Position numbers and translations under genes: made by a program. Below are positions 26,185 through 34,121 of a DNA stretch of 64,000 nt, one piece after another. Location of the stretch: assembly GCA_035452965.1 (NCBI GenBank), contig DAOTCE010000001.1:186001-250000 (forward strand). Direction: 5' to 3'. Under the pieces are notes generated by a model that ran no database searches, was not told the DNA's origin, and was given only the letters and a program-made list of their open reading frames with translations. How positions within the stretch are numbered: position 1 is the stretch's first letter; each line of letters opens with the position of its first letter. The DNA comes from Candidatus Paceibacterota bacterium (GTDB taxonomy: Bacteria > Verrucomicrobiota > Verrucomicrobiia > Limisphaerales > UBA8199).

Positions 26185-27186
26185 TCACACGCTCACCGCG
26201 GACGCATTTCGCGGCACATCGCTCAGGATTTGCCCGATGATATAGTCGGTCGTGATGCCTTCGGCCTCGGCTTCGAAGTTGAGGATCAGGCGGTGGCGCA
26301 AGGCGGTGGCCGCGACGGCCTGAATGTCATCGTAGCTGACGTTGAAACGGCCATCGGTGAGGGCGCGGACTTTGCCGGCGAGCAGCAACGTCTGGCCGCC
26401 GCGCGGGCTGCTGCCGAAACGGAGGTACTGGCTGGCTATCGGAGCGGCGGTTTCGGTCTTGGGATGCGTCGCCAGCACCAGCCGCACCGCGTAATCTCTC
26501 ACATGGGAGGCCACCGGCACCTCGCGCACCAGTTTCATCAGCTCCAGCAGCGCCTCACGGGTCAGCACGCGTTGCGCTTTCTGGCCGGGGCCGGCTGTGG
26601 TGCGCGAGAGCACTTCGGTCAGTTCATCTCCCGAGGGGTAACCGACAAGGATCTTGAAGAAGAAGCGGTCGAGCTGCGCCTCGGGCAGCGGATAGGTGCC
26701 CTCCTGGTCAATCGGGTTCTGCGTGGCCATGACGAAGAATGGCTCGCCGAGTTTGCGCAGTTCGCCGCCGGCGGTCACCTGGTGCTCCTGCATGGCTTCG
26801 AGGAGGGCCGACTGGGTCTTGGGCGTCGCGCGATTGATTTCGTCAGCCAGGATCAAGTGGGCGAAGATCGGCCCGCGCTGGAACTGAAACTCGCGCCGGC
26901 CGCCAGGGATTTCCATGACGATGTTCGTGCCGAGAATGTCAGCCGGCATCAGATCGGGGGTGAATTGGATGCGGCTGAACGGGAGTTCGAGCGCTTCGCC
27001 CAGCGTGCGCACCAGGAGGGTCTTTCCGAGCCCGGGCACGCCTTCGAGCAGCACGTGGCCGCCCGCGAACAGCGCAATGAGCGTGCCTTCGACGACCGCG
27101 TCCTGACCGACGATGACTTTGCTGATTTCCGCTCGCAAGGCGGCGTAAGCCTGGCGAAAGGCGTGAATTTGGTCTTCGGTATTCAT
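26185..27186 (-). CDS. MoxR-family AAA+ ATPase
   Basis: A 333-residue AAA+ protein. Walker A is GVPGLGKT near residues 49-56, Walker B is LILADEINR near 111-119, the sensor region is 'VMATQNPIDQEGTYPLPEAQLDRF', and the C-terminal helical lid contains 'GSSPRGGQTLL'. MoxR proteins act as chaperones that assemble or insert metal cofactors, or remodel VWA-containing partners. Here it leads the DUF58/VWA set and follows the coiled-coil gene by four bases, so it belongs to the same transcript. Confidence 0.93.
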   Translation of the reverse strand: MNTEDQIHAFRQAYAALRAEISKVIVGQDAVVEGTLIALFAGGHVLLEGVPGLGKTLLVRTLGEALELPFSRIQFTPDLMPADILGTNIVMEIPGGRREFQFQRGPIFAHLILADEINRATPKTQSALLEAMQEHQVTAGGELRKLGEPFFVMATQNPIDQEGTYPLPEAQLDRFFFKILVGYPSGDELTEVLSRTTAGPGQKAQRVLTREALLELMKLVREVPVASHVRDYAVRLVLATHPKTETAAPIASQYLRFGSSPRGGQTLLLAGKVRALTDGRFNVSYDDIQAVAATALRHRLILNFEAEAEGITTDYIIGQILSDVPRNASAVSV

Positions 27187-27190
27187 AATC

Positions 27191-29128
27191 TCATTTCTTC
27201 AGGTCATCGAAGTAGTCACGCACCGCCCCCTGGTAGGCGCGAGGGACTTTATCCTGACTCAAGGCGCTTTGGGCGTCGGATTGCGCGGCGGCGGCGGCCT
27301 CCTCGTAAGCCACTTTGCTTTGGCCCTTGATGCTGACGCCTTTCAAGGTAACGCTGGGCATCTGTCCGCCGGGAGAGAATTGTCCCTTGACCTTGGTGGG
27401 CTTGAGCGCGTCGCTCAGCTCGCCCGGCCCGCGGTCGGTATGACCTTGCGGGTCCTGGTCAGGCCGGTTGAAGCCTGTGTTGTCCCAATGTTCGCTCCAT
27501 TGGCCGTCCCATTCCGCGCTGCTGTCGGACCAGGTGCCGACGCCGCCCCCCGGACGGCTCCCATACGGATTGTATCCGGGCCGGTTGCTGGTTTGCATCC
27601 CCCACCCCTGGCACGCGCCGATGCACATGGACGCACGGTTCAGGTTGTCCAACGCGGCCATCAACGCCTGGGCATCGCCCATTTGCTGCATCAGGTCTTC
27701 CAGCTCCCTGGCCGCCGCTTCGAGCGACTGTGCGGCGGAGGGTTTGTTCCCCGCTTGCATTTGCTGGCTGGCGTTCTTCAAATGCTCCGCCACCTTGCCG
27801 TAATTGCCGGCCGGGTCAACGGCTTTGGCCACCTCCTGGAGAATCTTCTGGAGTTGCTCCGGTGTCAGATTGGCCGATTTCAACTGCGTGATCATCTTCT
27901 GGAGCGTCGCCTGCGCGAGTTCGGGCTGGCCGTTCTTGAGTTGCTCCGCGAGGTCTTTGCCCAGCTTCTGGGCCTGTTGCTGGAGCTGCTGGAGGGATTT
28001 GGCCATGTCGCGCAACTTCTCAAGGTCGGTCACAGCGGCTTCGATATCCTTGAGCACCAGGCCGGATTGATCAGCGGCCAGGGCCTGAATGGCCTCGTCC
28101 AGTTGCGGTAATTGCAGTCCGGCGTCCTGCGCCTGTTTGGACAGGGCGCTCAGCGCTTCGGACAGCTTCTGCCGCTCCGCTTCGCTGGCGGGCGTATTCT
28201 GCGCGGCCATGTCTTTGGCGGACTCGCGCAGCTTCTCCAGGTCTTTCTTCAGCTTGTCGAGCGCGTCGGGGTTGCCGACCGGTGCGCCCAACTGCTTTTG
28301 CAGGGTTTCCATTTGCTTCTGAAGGCCGGCGGCAGTCTGAGAGTCGTTCCCGGTCGAGGCCCGGGCCGCCTGTTCCATCTTCCTTAAGGCCGGGTCTTTG
28401 CCCAGCTCTTTCAGTTCCTGTTTGAGCTTCTCGGCCACGCTGGCGAGGTCCTTGAGGGCCTCGCTGCGGGTGAAGGTCTTCCTGTTAAGCTGGTCGCCCA
28501 GGTCGGTGACAGATTCCAGCGCCTTCTGCGTCGGTTCGAGTGCGGGCGGGCGGTTTTCCAGGCTGCGCCGGGTCAGGTCCGCAAGCTGTCGGCCTACCTC
28601 CTTGATGTTTAGCTGCTCCGCCTGCGTTTGCCGATAACGCTTGCTGCGGTATTCGGGAACGAATCCCAGGCCGGCCCCCAGCGCCAGCACCACCAGCGCC
28701 CAGCGGGCGGTTTTGGACAGGTGGAATGGCACCAGCCGGCGAGGGTCCAGGCTTTTGGCATGTTCGGCGGCGTCGGTGACCACCAGGTCGCGCCACGCGC
28801 CCGCGTCCGCATCAGCCGCGACTTCCAAAGCAGTGCTCAGGCGCTCCTGCAAATGCTGCCGGCCATCCACCCACCGGGCGATGTCCGGCAAAGACGGTTT
28901 GCGCCAAATACCGAGAATCAAACCCATCACGGCGCACGGCAACGGAACCAGCGCGGCTGTAGTGAGCGTCCAGAGCGGCAGCGGCAGCAAATGCCACAGG
29001 CCCAGCAGCAGCAGGGACAGCACGGCCCCGGCCAGCAGCCCCTGCCACAAACCGCGCAGCCCCCGCGTCCAACGGCAACGCCAAGCCGCTTGTTGCAGAG
29101 CGGATTGGATGATCTGCAGTTCGCTCAT
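27191..29128 (-). CDS. Membrane-anchored coiled-coil protein, first gene of the MoxR operon
   Basis: A 645-residue protein. Two N-terminal membrane helices lie at about residues 30-50 and 55-75, and a third at about 145-165 ('WALVVLALGAGLGFVPEY'). From about 185 to 470 it is a long, heptad-like, Lys/Gln/Leu-rich coiled coil ('LKKDLEKLRESAKDMAAQ', 'LEKLRDMAKSLQQLQQQAQKL'). The C-terminus is Gly/Pro/Trp-rich and then a helical tail. Similar large proteins accompany MoxR/VWA operons in planctomycetes and verrucomicrobia; their role is unknown. The frame begins with TTG at 29140, but the ATG at 29128 (MSELQIIQ) is preferred. Confidence 0.75.
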   Translation of the reverse strand: MSELQIIQSALQQAAWRCRWTRGLRGLWQGLLAGAVLSLLLLGLWHLLPLPLWTLTTAALVPLPCAVMGLILGIWRKPSLPDIARWVDGRQHLQERLSTALEVAADADAGAWRDLVVTDAAEHAKSLDPRRLVPFHLSKTARWALVVLALGAGLGFVPEYRSKRYRQTQAEQLNIKEVGRQLADLTRRSLENRPPALEPTQKALESVTDLGDQLNRKTFTRSEALKDLASVAEKLKQELKELGKDPALRKMEQAARASTGNDSQTAAGLQKQMETLQKQLGAPVGNPDALDKLKKDLEKLRESAKDMAAQNTPASEAERQKLSEALSALSKQAQDAGLQLPQLDEAIQALAADQSGLVLKDIEAAVTDLEKLRDMAKSLQQLQQQAQKLGKDLAEQLKNGQPELAQATLQKMITQLKSANLTPEQLQKILQEVAKAVDPAGNYGKVAEHLKNASQQMQAGNKPSAAQSLEAAARELEDLMQQMGDAQALMAALDNLNRASMCIGACQGWGMQTSNRPGYNPYGSRPGGGVGTWSDSSAEWDGQWSEHWDNTGFNRPDQDPQGHTDRGPGELSDALKPTKVKGQFSPGGQMPSVTLKGVSIKGQSKVAYEEAAAAAQSDAQSALSQDKVPRAYQGAVRDYFDDLKK

Positions 29129-29566
29129 GGCTTCAGCCAAACGTGCCGCACCAGCGCGCCGTTGGCCAGTTCAAATGAATTAGACACGGCTGCGGGCCAA
29201 AAGTTTAGCCGAGACCAGAGAATTCGGCTCACCCAAGGCAGGAACCTCGAACCTCGGTAACGGGCCGGGGCGATAACGGTTTGACCCCGGCGATGGCCCG
29301 GTGTGGTTCCCATGGGGAGCGCTCCCCATGGGAACCACACCGTAGTCCCCCCGGGTAGGCGCCGGGGTTTCGCCGCCAAGGCCAGGGCACTTAATCTGCA
29401 ACTCCTACCTGCTGGATTTGCCGACAGGGCCTGGTGTTGACGCTTCCGGCAGCAACTGCCACCTTGAGATCATGCGCGGAGAATTGACACATCCCCCGCC
29501 GGAAACGTCCAGTAATGCTGGCAACCATCGCTGCGGAGGCGGCTCCGGCAAACGCCCGCCCGATTT
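29129..29566. other. Divergent intergenic region with a perfect palindrome
   Basis: About 440 bases between the MoxR operon start and rtcB. It must carry the promoters for both directions, but none could be assigned confidently. The striking feature is the 44-bp palindrome at 29299-29342 with its conserved flank. No gene was recognised. Confidence 0.55.
29299..29342. repeat. 44-bp perfect palindrome, copy A of a dispersed family
   Basis: Two 22-base arms meet without a loop at 29320/29321. The core is CCCATGGGGAGC|GCTCCCCATGGG and the outer arm is GGTGTGGTT. Just downstream is a TAGTCCCCCCGGGTAGGCG-like flank shared with the copy at 60710-60753. Related copies are at 41275-41324 and 60710-60753. 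Confidence 0.9.
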
Positions 29567-30961
29567 TTGAACTCCAAAGACCTGATCCGGCTTAGTGTGC
29601 CGTTGGGCGAAGCGACGCGGCGGGCGACCGACTTCATCAGCCGGTTCATCCTTAGCGGTGGGGACAAGACGCGGTTGGAGGCGGAAGTGAAGGCCGTCGT
29701 CGCCAATCCCAGGGAATTCACCGATGATCCGTTGCGCGGGGAGTTTGCCAGGGCGTTGCTTAAGGCGCCGCCTCCGCCACGCGCTGATCCGGTCAGATAC
29801 CGCCAGTGGGGCGAGGGGCTGGAACCTGAGGCGGTGATGCAGATGGAAAAGGCATGCCTGCTGCCGGTGGCGGTGGCGGGAGCGCTCATGGCGGATGCGC
29901 ATGTCGGTTACGGGTTGCCGATTGGCGGGGTGCTGGCGACGGAAAACACCGTGATTCCATACGCAGTGGGGGTGGATATCGCGTGCCGCATGAAGATGAC
30001 AGTGCTCGACATCTCCTCGCGCGACCTGGAGCGTCGGCAGGATCGGCTCGCCCGCGCAATTGCGGCTGAAACGCGGTTCGGCGTGGGTTCAAATTTCAAG
30101 CAGCGCCGGCAACACGAGGTGATGGACGCCGACTGGTCCGTCAGCCCGGTGACGAAGCAGAACAAGGACCGTGCCTGGGCGCAGCTTGGCACCAGCGGCA
30201 GCGGCAACCACTTTGTTGAGTTTGGCCTCTTTACCGCCCACGGGAAGATCCATGGGCTTGAGCCGGGGATCTATGTTGCCTTGCTCAGTCACAGCGGCAG
30301 CCGGGGCACAGGGGCGGCGGTGTGCGATTACTACAGCAAAGTCGCCTTCAGCCAGTTCCCAGCCCTGCCGGGCGAGCTGAAGCGGTTGGCCTGGCTGTCG
30401 CTGGATTCGGAAGCCGGACAGGAGTATTGGGCGGCGATGCAGTTGATGGGGCGCTACGCGGCCGCCAACCATGCGCTGATTCACAGGCACATCGCCGCCA
30501 ACCTGGGCGCGCAGGTCCTGCTCGACCTGGAAAATCATCACAACTTCGCCTGGAAGGAACAGCACGTGATCGGCGGGGTCGAACGCGAGGTGATTGTGCA
30601 TCGCAAAGGCGCGACCCCGGCGAGGCAAGGCGTGTTGGGCATTATCCCCGGCTCAATGGCCTCGCCGGGCTTTGTGGTGAGCGGCAAGGGCAACGCCGAA
30701 TCACTGCACTCAGCGGCGCATGGGGCGGGTCGCGTGATGAGCCGAACGCAGGCCACGAGAACTTTCAACTGGAAGAAGGTGAACGAGTACCTGCGCGAGC
30801 AGGGGGTGACCCTCATTTCCGCGGGGCTGGATGAAGTGCCGATGGTCTACAAGAACATCCGTGAAGTGATGGCCGCGCAAAGCGACTTGGTGACCATCCT
30901 GGGCCAATTCGATCCGAAGCTCGTCAAGATGAGCCCTCCGGGTGAGCGGGCCGAAGATTAA
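29567..30961 (+). CDS. rtcB: RtcB-family RNA ligase
   Basis: Joins RNA 2',3'-cyclic phosphate (via 3'-phosphate) to 5'-OH ends using GTP and Mn2+, in tRNA splicing or RNA repair. The 464-residue protein has 'MADAHVGYGLPIGGV' (Asp110, His112), the metal-binding 'VGVDIACRM' (Asp137, Cys140), 'GTSGSGNHFVEF' (208-219), 'LSHSGSRG' (His242), 'VHRKGATPA' and 'HSAAHGAGRVMSR', where His385 is the expected guanylylated residue. Motif wording differs from E. coli-type RtcB (ACRM for GCGM), so it belongs to a divergent branch. The start is a TTG at 29567 and is uncertain. It overlaps the next gene by one base (TAATG). Confidence 0.9.
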   Translation: MNSKDLIRLSVPLGEATRRATDFISRFILSGGDKTRLEAEVKAVVANPREFTDDPLRGEFARALLKAPPPPRADPVRYRQWGEGLEPEAVMQMEKACLLPVAVAGALMADAHVGYGLPIGGVLATENTVIPYAVGVDIACRMKMTVLDISSRDLERRQDRLARAIAAETRFGVGSNFKQRRQHEVMDADWSVSPVTKQNKDRAWAQLGTSGSGNHFVEFGLFTAHGKIHGLEPGIYVALLSHSGSRGTGAAVCDYYSKVAFSQFPALPGELKRLAWLSLDSEAGQEYWAAMQLMGRYAAANHALIHRHIAANLGAQVLLDLENHHNFAWKEQHVIGGVEREVIVHRKGATPARQGVLGIIPGSMASPGFVVSGKGNAESLHSAAHGAGRVMSRTQATRTFNWKKVNEYLREQGVTLISAGLDEVPMVYKNIREVMAAQSDLVTILGQFDPKLVKMSPPGERAED

Positions 30962-31506
30962 TGGAACGATTGCATGCGAGTTTTCCCGCCCGTTATCAGT
31001 CACCCGGGCTATTCATTGTCGGCAGGCGACAGGAACAAACCGTGAATGCAAGGCCACTTTCCTTCGAGGAGAGTAGTGCGGGGGCTCTGAATTGGAAGGC
31101 TTCAGCGGCAACAGACGCCGGGGTATTGACAGTGGCCGTGGCCGAGCCGGACTTGGCGCAGAGCACCGCGGCCACCTCGGGCGACACCGAAGGCGATTGG
31201 CTTTGCGCGTGGTGCCACAGCCGCGTGGCCAACGAAAAGGACCGGTTCCCTTACGATGGCAAAGACGAATTTACATTTGCAAATCCGGAGGGAGTCAGGT
31301 TTGCCATTATCACGTTCTCCCGGACGCTTGGTTGCAGGGAAGTGGGTCCGCCCAGTTTGGAACACACGTGGTTTGCCGGGCACACCTGGTCCTTCTGCCA
31401 GTGTGACCGTTGCGGCCAGCAGCTTGGCTGGTACTACGCGGGCCAGCATCATTTCGCCGGACTCATCAAGAGCCGTATTGTCCGGGCCTTGCACGTGAGT
31501 AATTGA
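30961..31506 (+). CDS. CULT-domain (cereblon-like) protein
   Basis: A 181-residue protein whose C-terminal half (about 80-176) matches the CULT domain, the thalidomide-binding part of human cereblon, also known as stand-alone bacterial proteins. Zinc ligands are Cys82-x2-Cys85 and Cys148-x2-Cys151. The ligand cage is complete: Trp137 and Trp143 in 'HTWFAGHTWSF' and Trp157 in 'QLGWYY', corresponding to human Trp380, Trp386 and Trp400. 'FANPEGV' and 'HHFAGLIKSRIV' also match. Residues 1-79 are unassigned. The ATG overlaps the rtcB stop, so expression is coupled. Recognition of cyclic-imide protein ends or other small ligands is inferred. This reading comes from motif memory, not a search. Confidence 0.82.
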   Translation: MERLHASFPARYQSPGLFIVGRRQEQTVNARPLSFEESSAGALNWKASAATDAGVLTVAVAEPDLAQSTAATSGDTEGDWLCAWCHSRVANEKDRFPYDGKDEFTFANPEGVRFAIITFSRTLGCREVGPPSLEHTWFAGHTWSFCQCDRCGQQLGWYYAGQHHFAGLIKSRIVRALHVSN

Positions 31507-31616
31507 CACCAGGTGATGCCGCCAGGATTGCGAAGACGCCCACACCCGGGCACTGGCCAAACGGCTCCGAGCGGGTTAATGTGGCTCTCGCTTACGAACT
31601 TTAATGAAACGAAGTT

Positions 31617-31964
31617 ATGCCTCTCCTGAGACTTGAAACTACTGTTGCTCTCACCGATGAAAAGCGCCAGACGCTGCTCACCGCTCTCTCCAAAGTCATG
31701 GCCGAAACCACCGGCAAGCCCGAGGAATACGTCATGGTTACTGCCGGGCAGGCCGACATCTTGATGGCCGGCAAACCGGGTGGTGGGGCTTTTGTGGACA
31801 TCCGCGGCATCGGCGGCTTGAGCGGCGACGTGAACCGGCAGCTTTCGCAAAAGATCTGCCGGTTGTTGAATGAATCGCTCGGCCTGCCGGCGAACCGCAT
31901 CTATCTCAACTTCACCGAGCTCGCTGCCGCCAACTGGGGCTGGAAGGGAAACACCTTCGGGTGA
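31617..31964 (+). CDS. MIF/phenylpyruvate tautomerase-like protein
   Basis: A 115-residue member of the macrophage migration inhibitory factor group of the tautomerase superfamily. Pro2, the catalytic base after Met removal, is present (MPLLRLETTV), with the following 'LTDEKRQTLLTALSKVMAETTGKPEEYVMV' and the C-terminal 'NRIYLNFTELAAANWGWKGNTFG', which closely resembles animal MIF. The usual activity is keto-enol tautomerisation of phenylpyruvate-like compounds; the bacterial substrate is unknown. The TGA stop overlaps the GTG start of the next gene by four bases. Confidence 0.9.
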   Translation: MPLLRLETTVALTDEKRQTLLTALSKVMAETTGKPEEYVMVTAGQADILMAGKPGGGAFVDIRGIGGLSGDVNRQLSQKICRLLNESLGLPANRIYLNFTELAAANWGWKGNTFG

Positions 31965-32440
31965 CCGCTGCGGATTTGCCGGAAGACAAAGGGACCTACG
32001 TCCTGATCGCCTTCGTGCCGCGCATGAAGCGCCTGGAGATCGGGCGCCTGGGTGCGTTCGACCTCGTTCCGGGATTCTACGCCTACGTCGGCAGCGCCTT
32101 CGGTCCGGGCGGCCTCCGGGCGCGGGTGGGGCATCATCTCGAATCAGTCGCCGAACCTCACTGGCATATTGATTACCTCCTGCGGCACGCCGAGCCTCTC
32201 GAGGTCTGGTATGCCCTTGCCGGCCGGAAGCTCGAGCAGGACCTGGCGGCGCTGCTGGCCCGGTCGCCAGGTTTCCACATGCCCATCCCCCGCTTCGGTT
32301 CCTCCGACTACCACCGCGGCCGCACCACCCACCTCTTCCACTCCAAACGCCCGCCCTCCTTCGCCCGCCTCCGGCTGGCCGTCAGCCAGACCTTCGGTCA
32401 CCCCATCCAAATCCATCGTCTCCCGCTCGGCCCCAGGTAG
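31961..32440 (+). CDS. GIY-YIG nuclease family protein (DUF123)
   Basis: A 159-residue protein of the DUF123 branch of the GIY-YIG fold. The family strands read 'GTYVLI' at 11-16 and 'GFYAYVGSA' at 38-46, followed by 'GGLRARVGHHL' at 50-60 with the conserved Arg, and 'PHWHIDYLL' near 66-74. It ends with the usual 'FGSSDYHRGRTTHLF'. Some DUF123 proteins are fused to endonuclease III or other DNA repair enzymes, so a nucleic-acid role is likely but unproven. It starts with GTG at 31961, overlapping the MIF gene (GTGA), so the two are translationally coupled. Confidence 0.85.
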   Translation: MTAADLPEDKGTYVLIAFVPRMKRLEIGRLGAFDLVPGFYAYVGSAFGPGGLRARVGHHLESVAEPHWHIDYLLRHAEPLEVWYALAGRKLEQDLAALLARSPGFHMPIPRFGSSDYHRGRTTHLFHSKRPPSFARLRLAVSQTFGHPIQIHRLPLGPR

Positions 32441-32549
32441 GGCTTGCAGTTACCTGCGGGCCGCCCGTCCTTCCAGCTCTCCTCTCCACCTGGGTGCTTC
32501 GCGGTCAGGCCCTTCGCCCCCTTCGCCCCCTTCGTGTGAGCCTCGCTCC

Positions 32550-33905
32550 TCACAACCGCTTGATCTGCACATTCCGGAACGCCACTGGGTCGTTATGCCC
32601 CGCAAACCCGAAATACCCGCTCTTCCGGTCCTTGCCCGGATGCTCTCGCTTGCCCATGAACTCCTTCACCGTTGCCATGTCGCAATCCAGGATCACCGTC
32701 CCGTTCAGCTCCACCTTGATCGTTGAGCCCTTCACTGTAACCTCCTGGAAATTCCACTCGCCCACCGGCCGCTGGTATCCCTGTGCCGCCGCCACCGCCC
32801 CGTAAGCCGATCCGTGATACTGCCGCAGGTCCAGCTTCTGCCCGTGGACCTGCTCGTAATCCTCGCTCAGCACCTGCAGTTCGCACATGCCCGTATAGGC
32901 GACGTCCCCTTCGCCGGGGTAACGAATCGCCAACCCGTTATTCCCGCCAGCTGGCAGCCGGAACTCCAACCGGGCCACGAAGTCGCCGTATTCCTCTGTG
33001 GTGTAGATCGTCCCGCCCTTGCGCGCCTGACACTGCAGCACGCCGTCCACCACCTCGTAGTTGTTCGTCGGTCCGGCCCAGCCGGTGAAGTCGCGACCGT
33101 TGAAAATGGACTTGAAACCCGCATTGCTGTGGTCGGCCAGAATCCTGGTCGCCTCCTCAGCTCCGATCTCGCGGATGAGAATGTTGCGCCAGCGGATTTC
33201 ACCGCCGTGGGTTTGGAGCTGGATCGGCCCCTTCGCCGGCACCGGCAGCTTTCGGTCGTAGTAATTCTCCATCAGCGCGTGGTCCACCACCAGCTTCTCA
33301 TTCAGCCACACGCTCACCCGCGCGCCCACCATGAGGATGCGGAAGGCATTCCACTCCCCAAACGGCTTGTCGGCCAGGACCAGTGGGTCTTTGCCGGGCG
33401 CGCCGGGACTGTTGTTCCAGAGTCCGCCTGAGCCCTTATCGGCGCCGATCCCGAACTTCCCCTGGTCCGTGTAGTCCCAAATCTGGACCTGCGGGCAGCC
33501 GCGCAGATAGATGCCCGAATCGGCCTTCGGCACGGTCTTGTATTCGACGAGCAGCTCGAAGTCCCCGTAATCCTTCTCGGTCGTGGCGTAGGCGCCCTGT
33601 CCGTCATTCACCAATTCGCCGTTTTCGGCGCGCCAGTGGGCCTTCATGGTTTCCGTCCACTTGGCAATTTGCGCGTCGCGCTGGTCGGCGGGCATCGCCA
33701 GCAGCTTGCGATGATCGAACGTCTCCCCCCCGCGCCAGCCGGTGAGGTCCTGGCCGTTGAACAGTGCCGCAAATCTCTTCGGCTGCTTCGCTCCCGCCGC
33801 ACCCGGGGAACCCGTGTTGTCGCATGAGGTGAGCAGCAGAGAACCGGCCAGCAGCACGAGTATAGGGCCCCAATGGACGCAGCGAACAGTCAGAGTCAGT
33901 TTCAT
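32550..33905 (-). CDS. Lipoprotein with two DUF1080 (3-keto-disaccharide hydrolase-like) domains
   Basis: A 451-residue exported lipoprotein; the lipobox is LTSC at the end of the signal peptide (about residue 28). Two tandem DUF1080 domains are visible. The first is at about 40-250 ('RFAALFNGQDLTGWRGG', then 'GIYLRGCPQVQIWDY'), the second at about 260-450 ('FKSIFNGRDFTGWAG', 'GLAIRYPGEGDVAYTGMCELQVL'). The fold is a concanavalin-like jelly roll, and some members hydrolyse 3-keto-glucosides. Such proteins are abundant in Verrucomicrobiota and Planctomycetes. Neighbours give no specific substrate clue. Confidence 0.88.
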   Translation of the reverse strand: MKLTLTVRCVHWGPILVLLAGSLLLTSCDNTGSPGAAGAKQPKRFAALFNGQDLTGWRGGETFDHRKLLAMPADQRDAQIAKWTETMKAHWRAENGELVNDGQGAYATTEKDYGDFELLVEYKTVPKADSGIYLRGCPQVQIWDYTDQGKFGIGADKGSGGLWNNSPGAPGKDPLVLADKPFGEWNAFRILMVGARVSVWLNEKLVVDHALMENYYDRKLPVPAKGPIQLQTHGGEIRWRNILIREIGAEEATRILADHSNAGFKSIFNGRDFTGWAGPTNNYEVVDGVLQCQARKGGTIYTTEEYGDFVARLEFRLPAGGNNGLAIRYPGEGDVAYTGMCELQVLSEDYEQVHGQKLDLRQYHGSAYGAVAAAQGYQRPVGEWNFQEVTVKGSTIKVELNGTVILDCDMATVKEFMGKREHPGKDRKSGYFGFAGHNDPVAFRNVQIKRL

Positions 33906-34121
33906 CGCTGCAGTTTTATGTTCCGGCAGGGTGTGATAAAGCTTTTTCTGCCGCTCATTTCCGTGGACCGCTTACCCGCCTCTGCCACTTAACGAGCGGC
34001 TGCCCGGGTGACCGCAAATCGCAACTGCGACGCCTCGCGCAGAATTCCTTGCCACCCGGCGTGGAATGATTAGCATCCGCCCTCCCTGCCAGAAGCGCGG
34101 GGCAGACAGAAGCTTTTGCAC

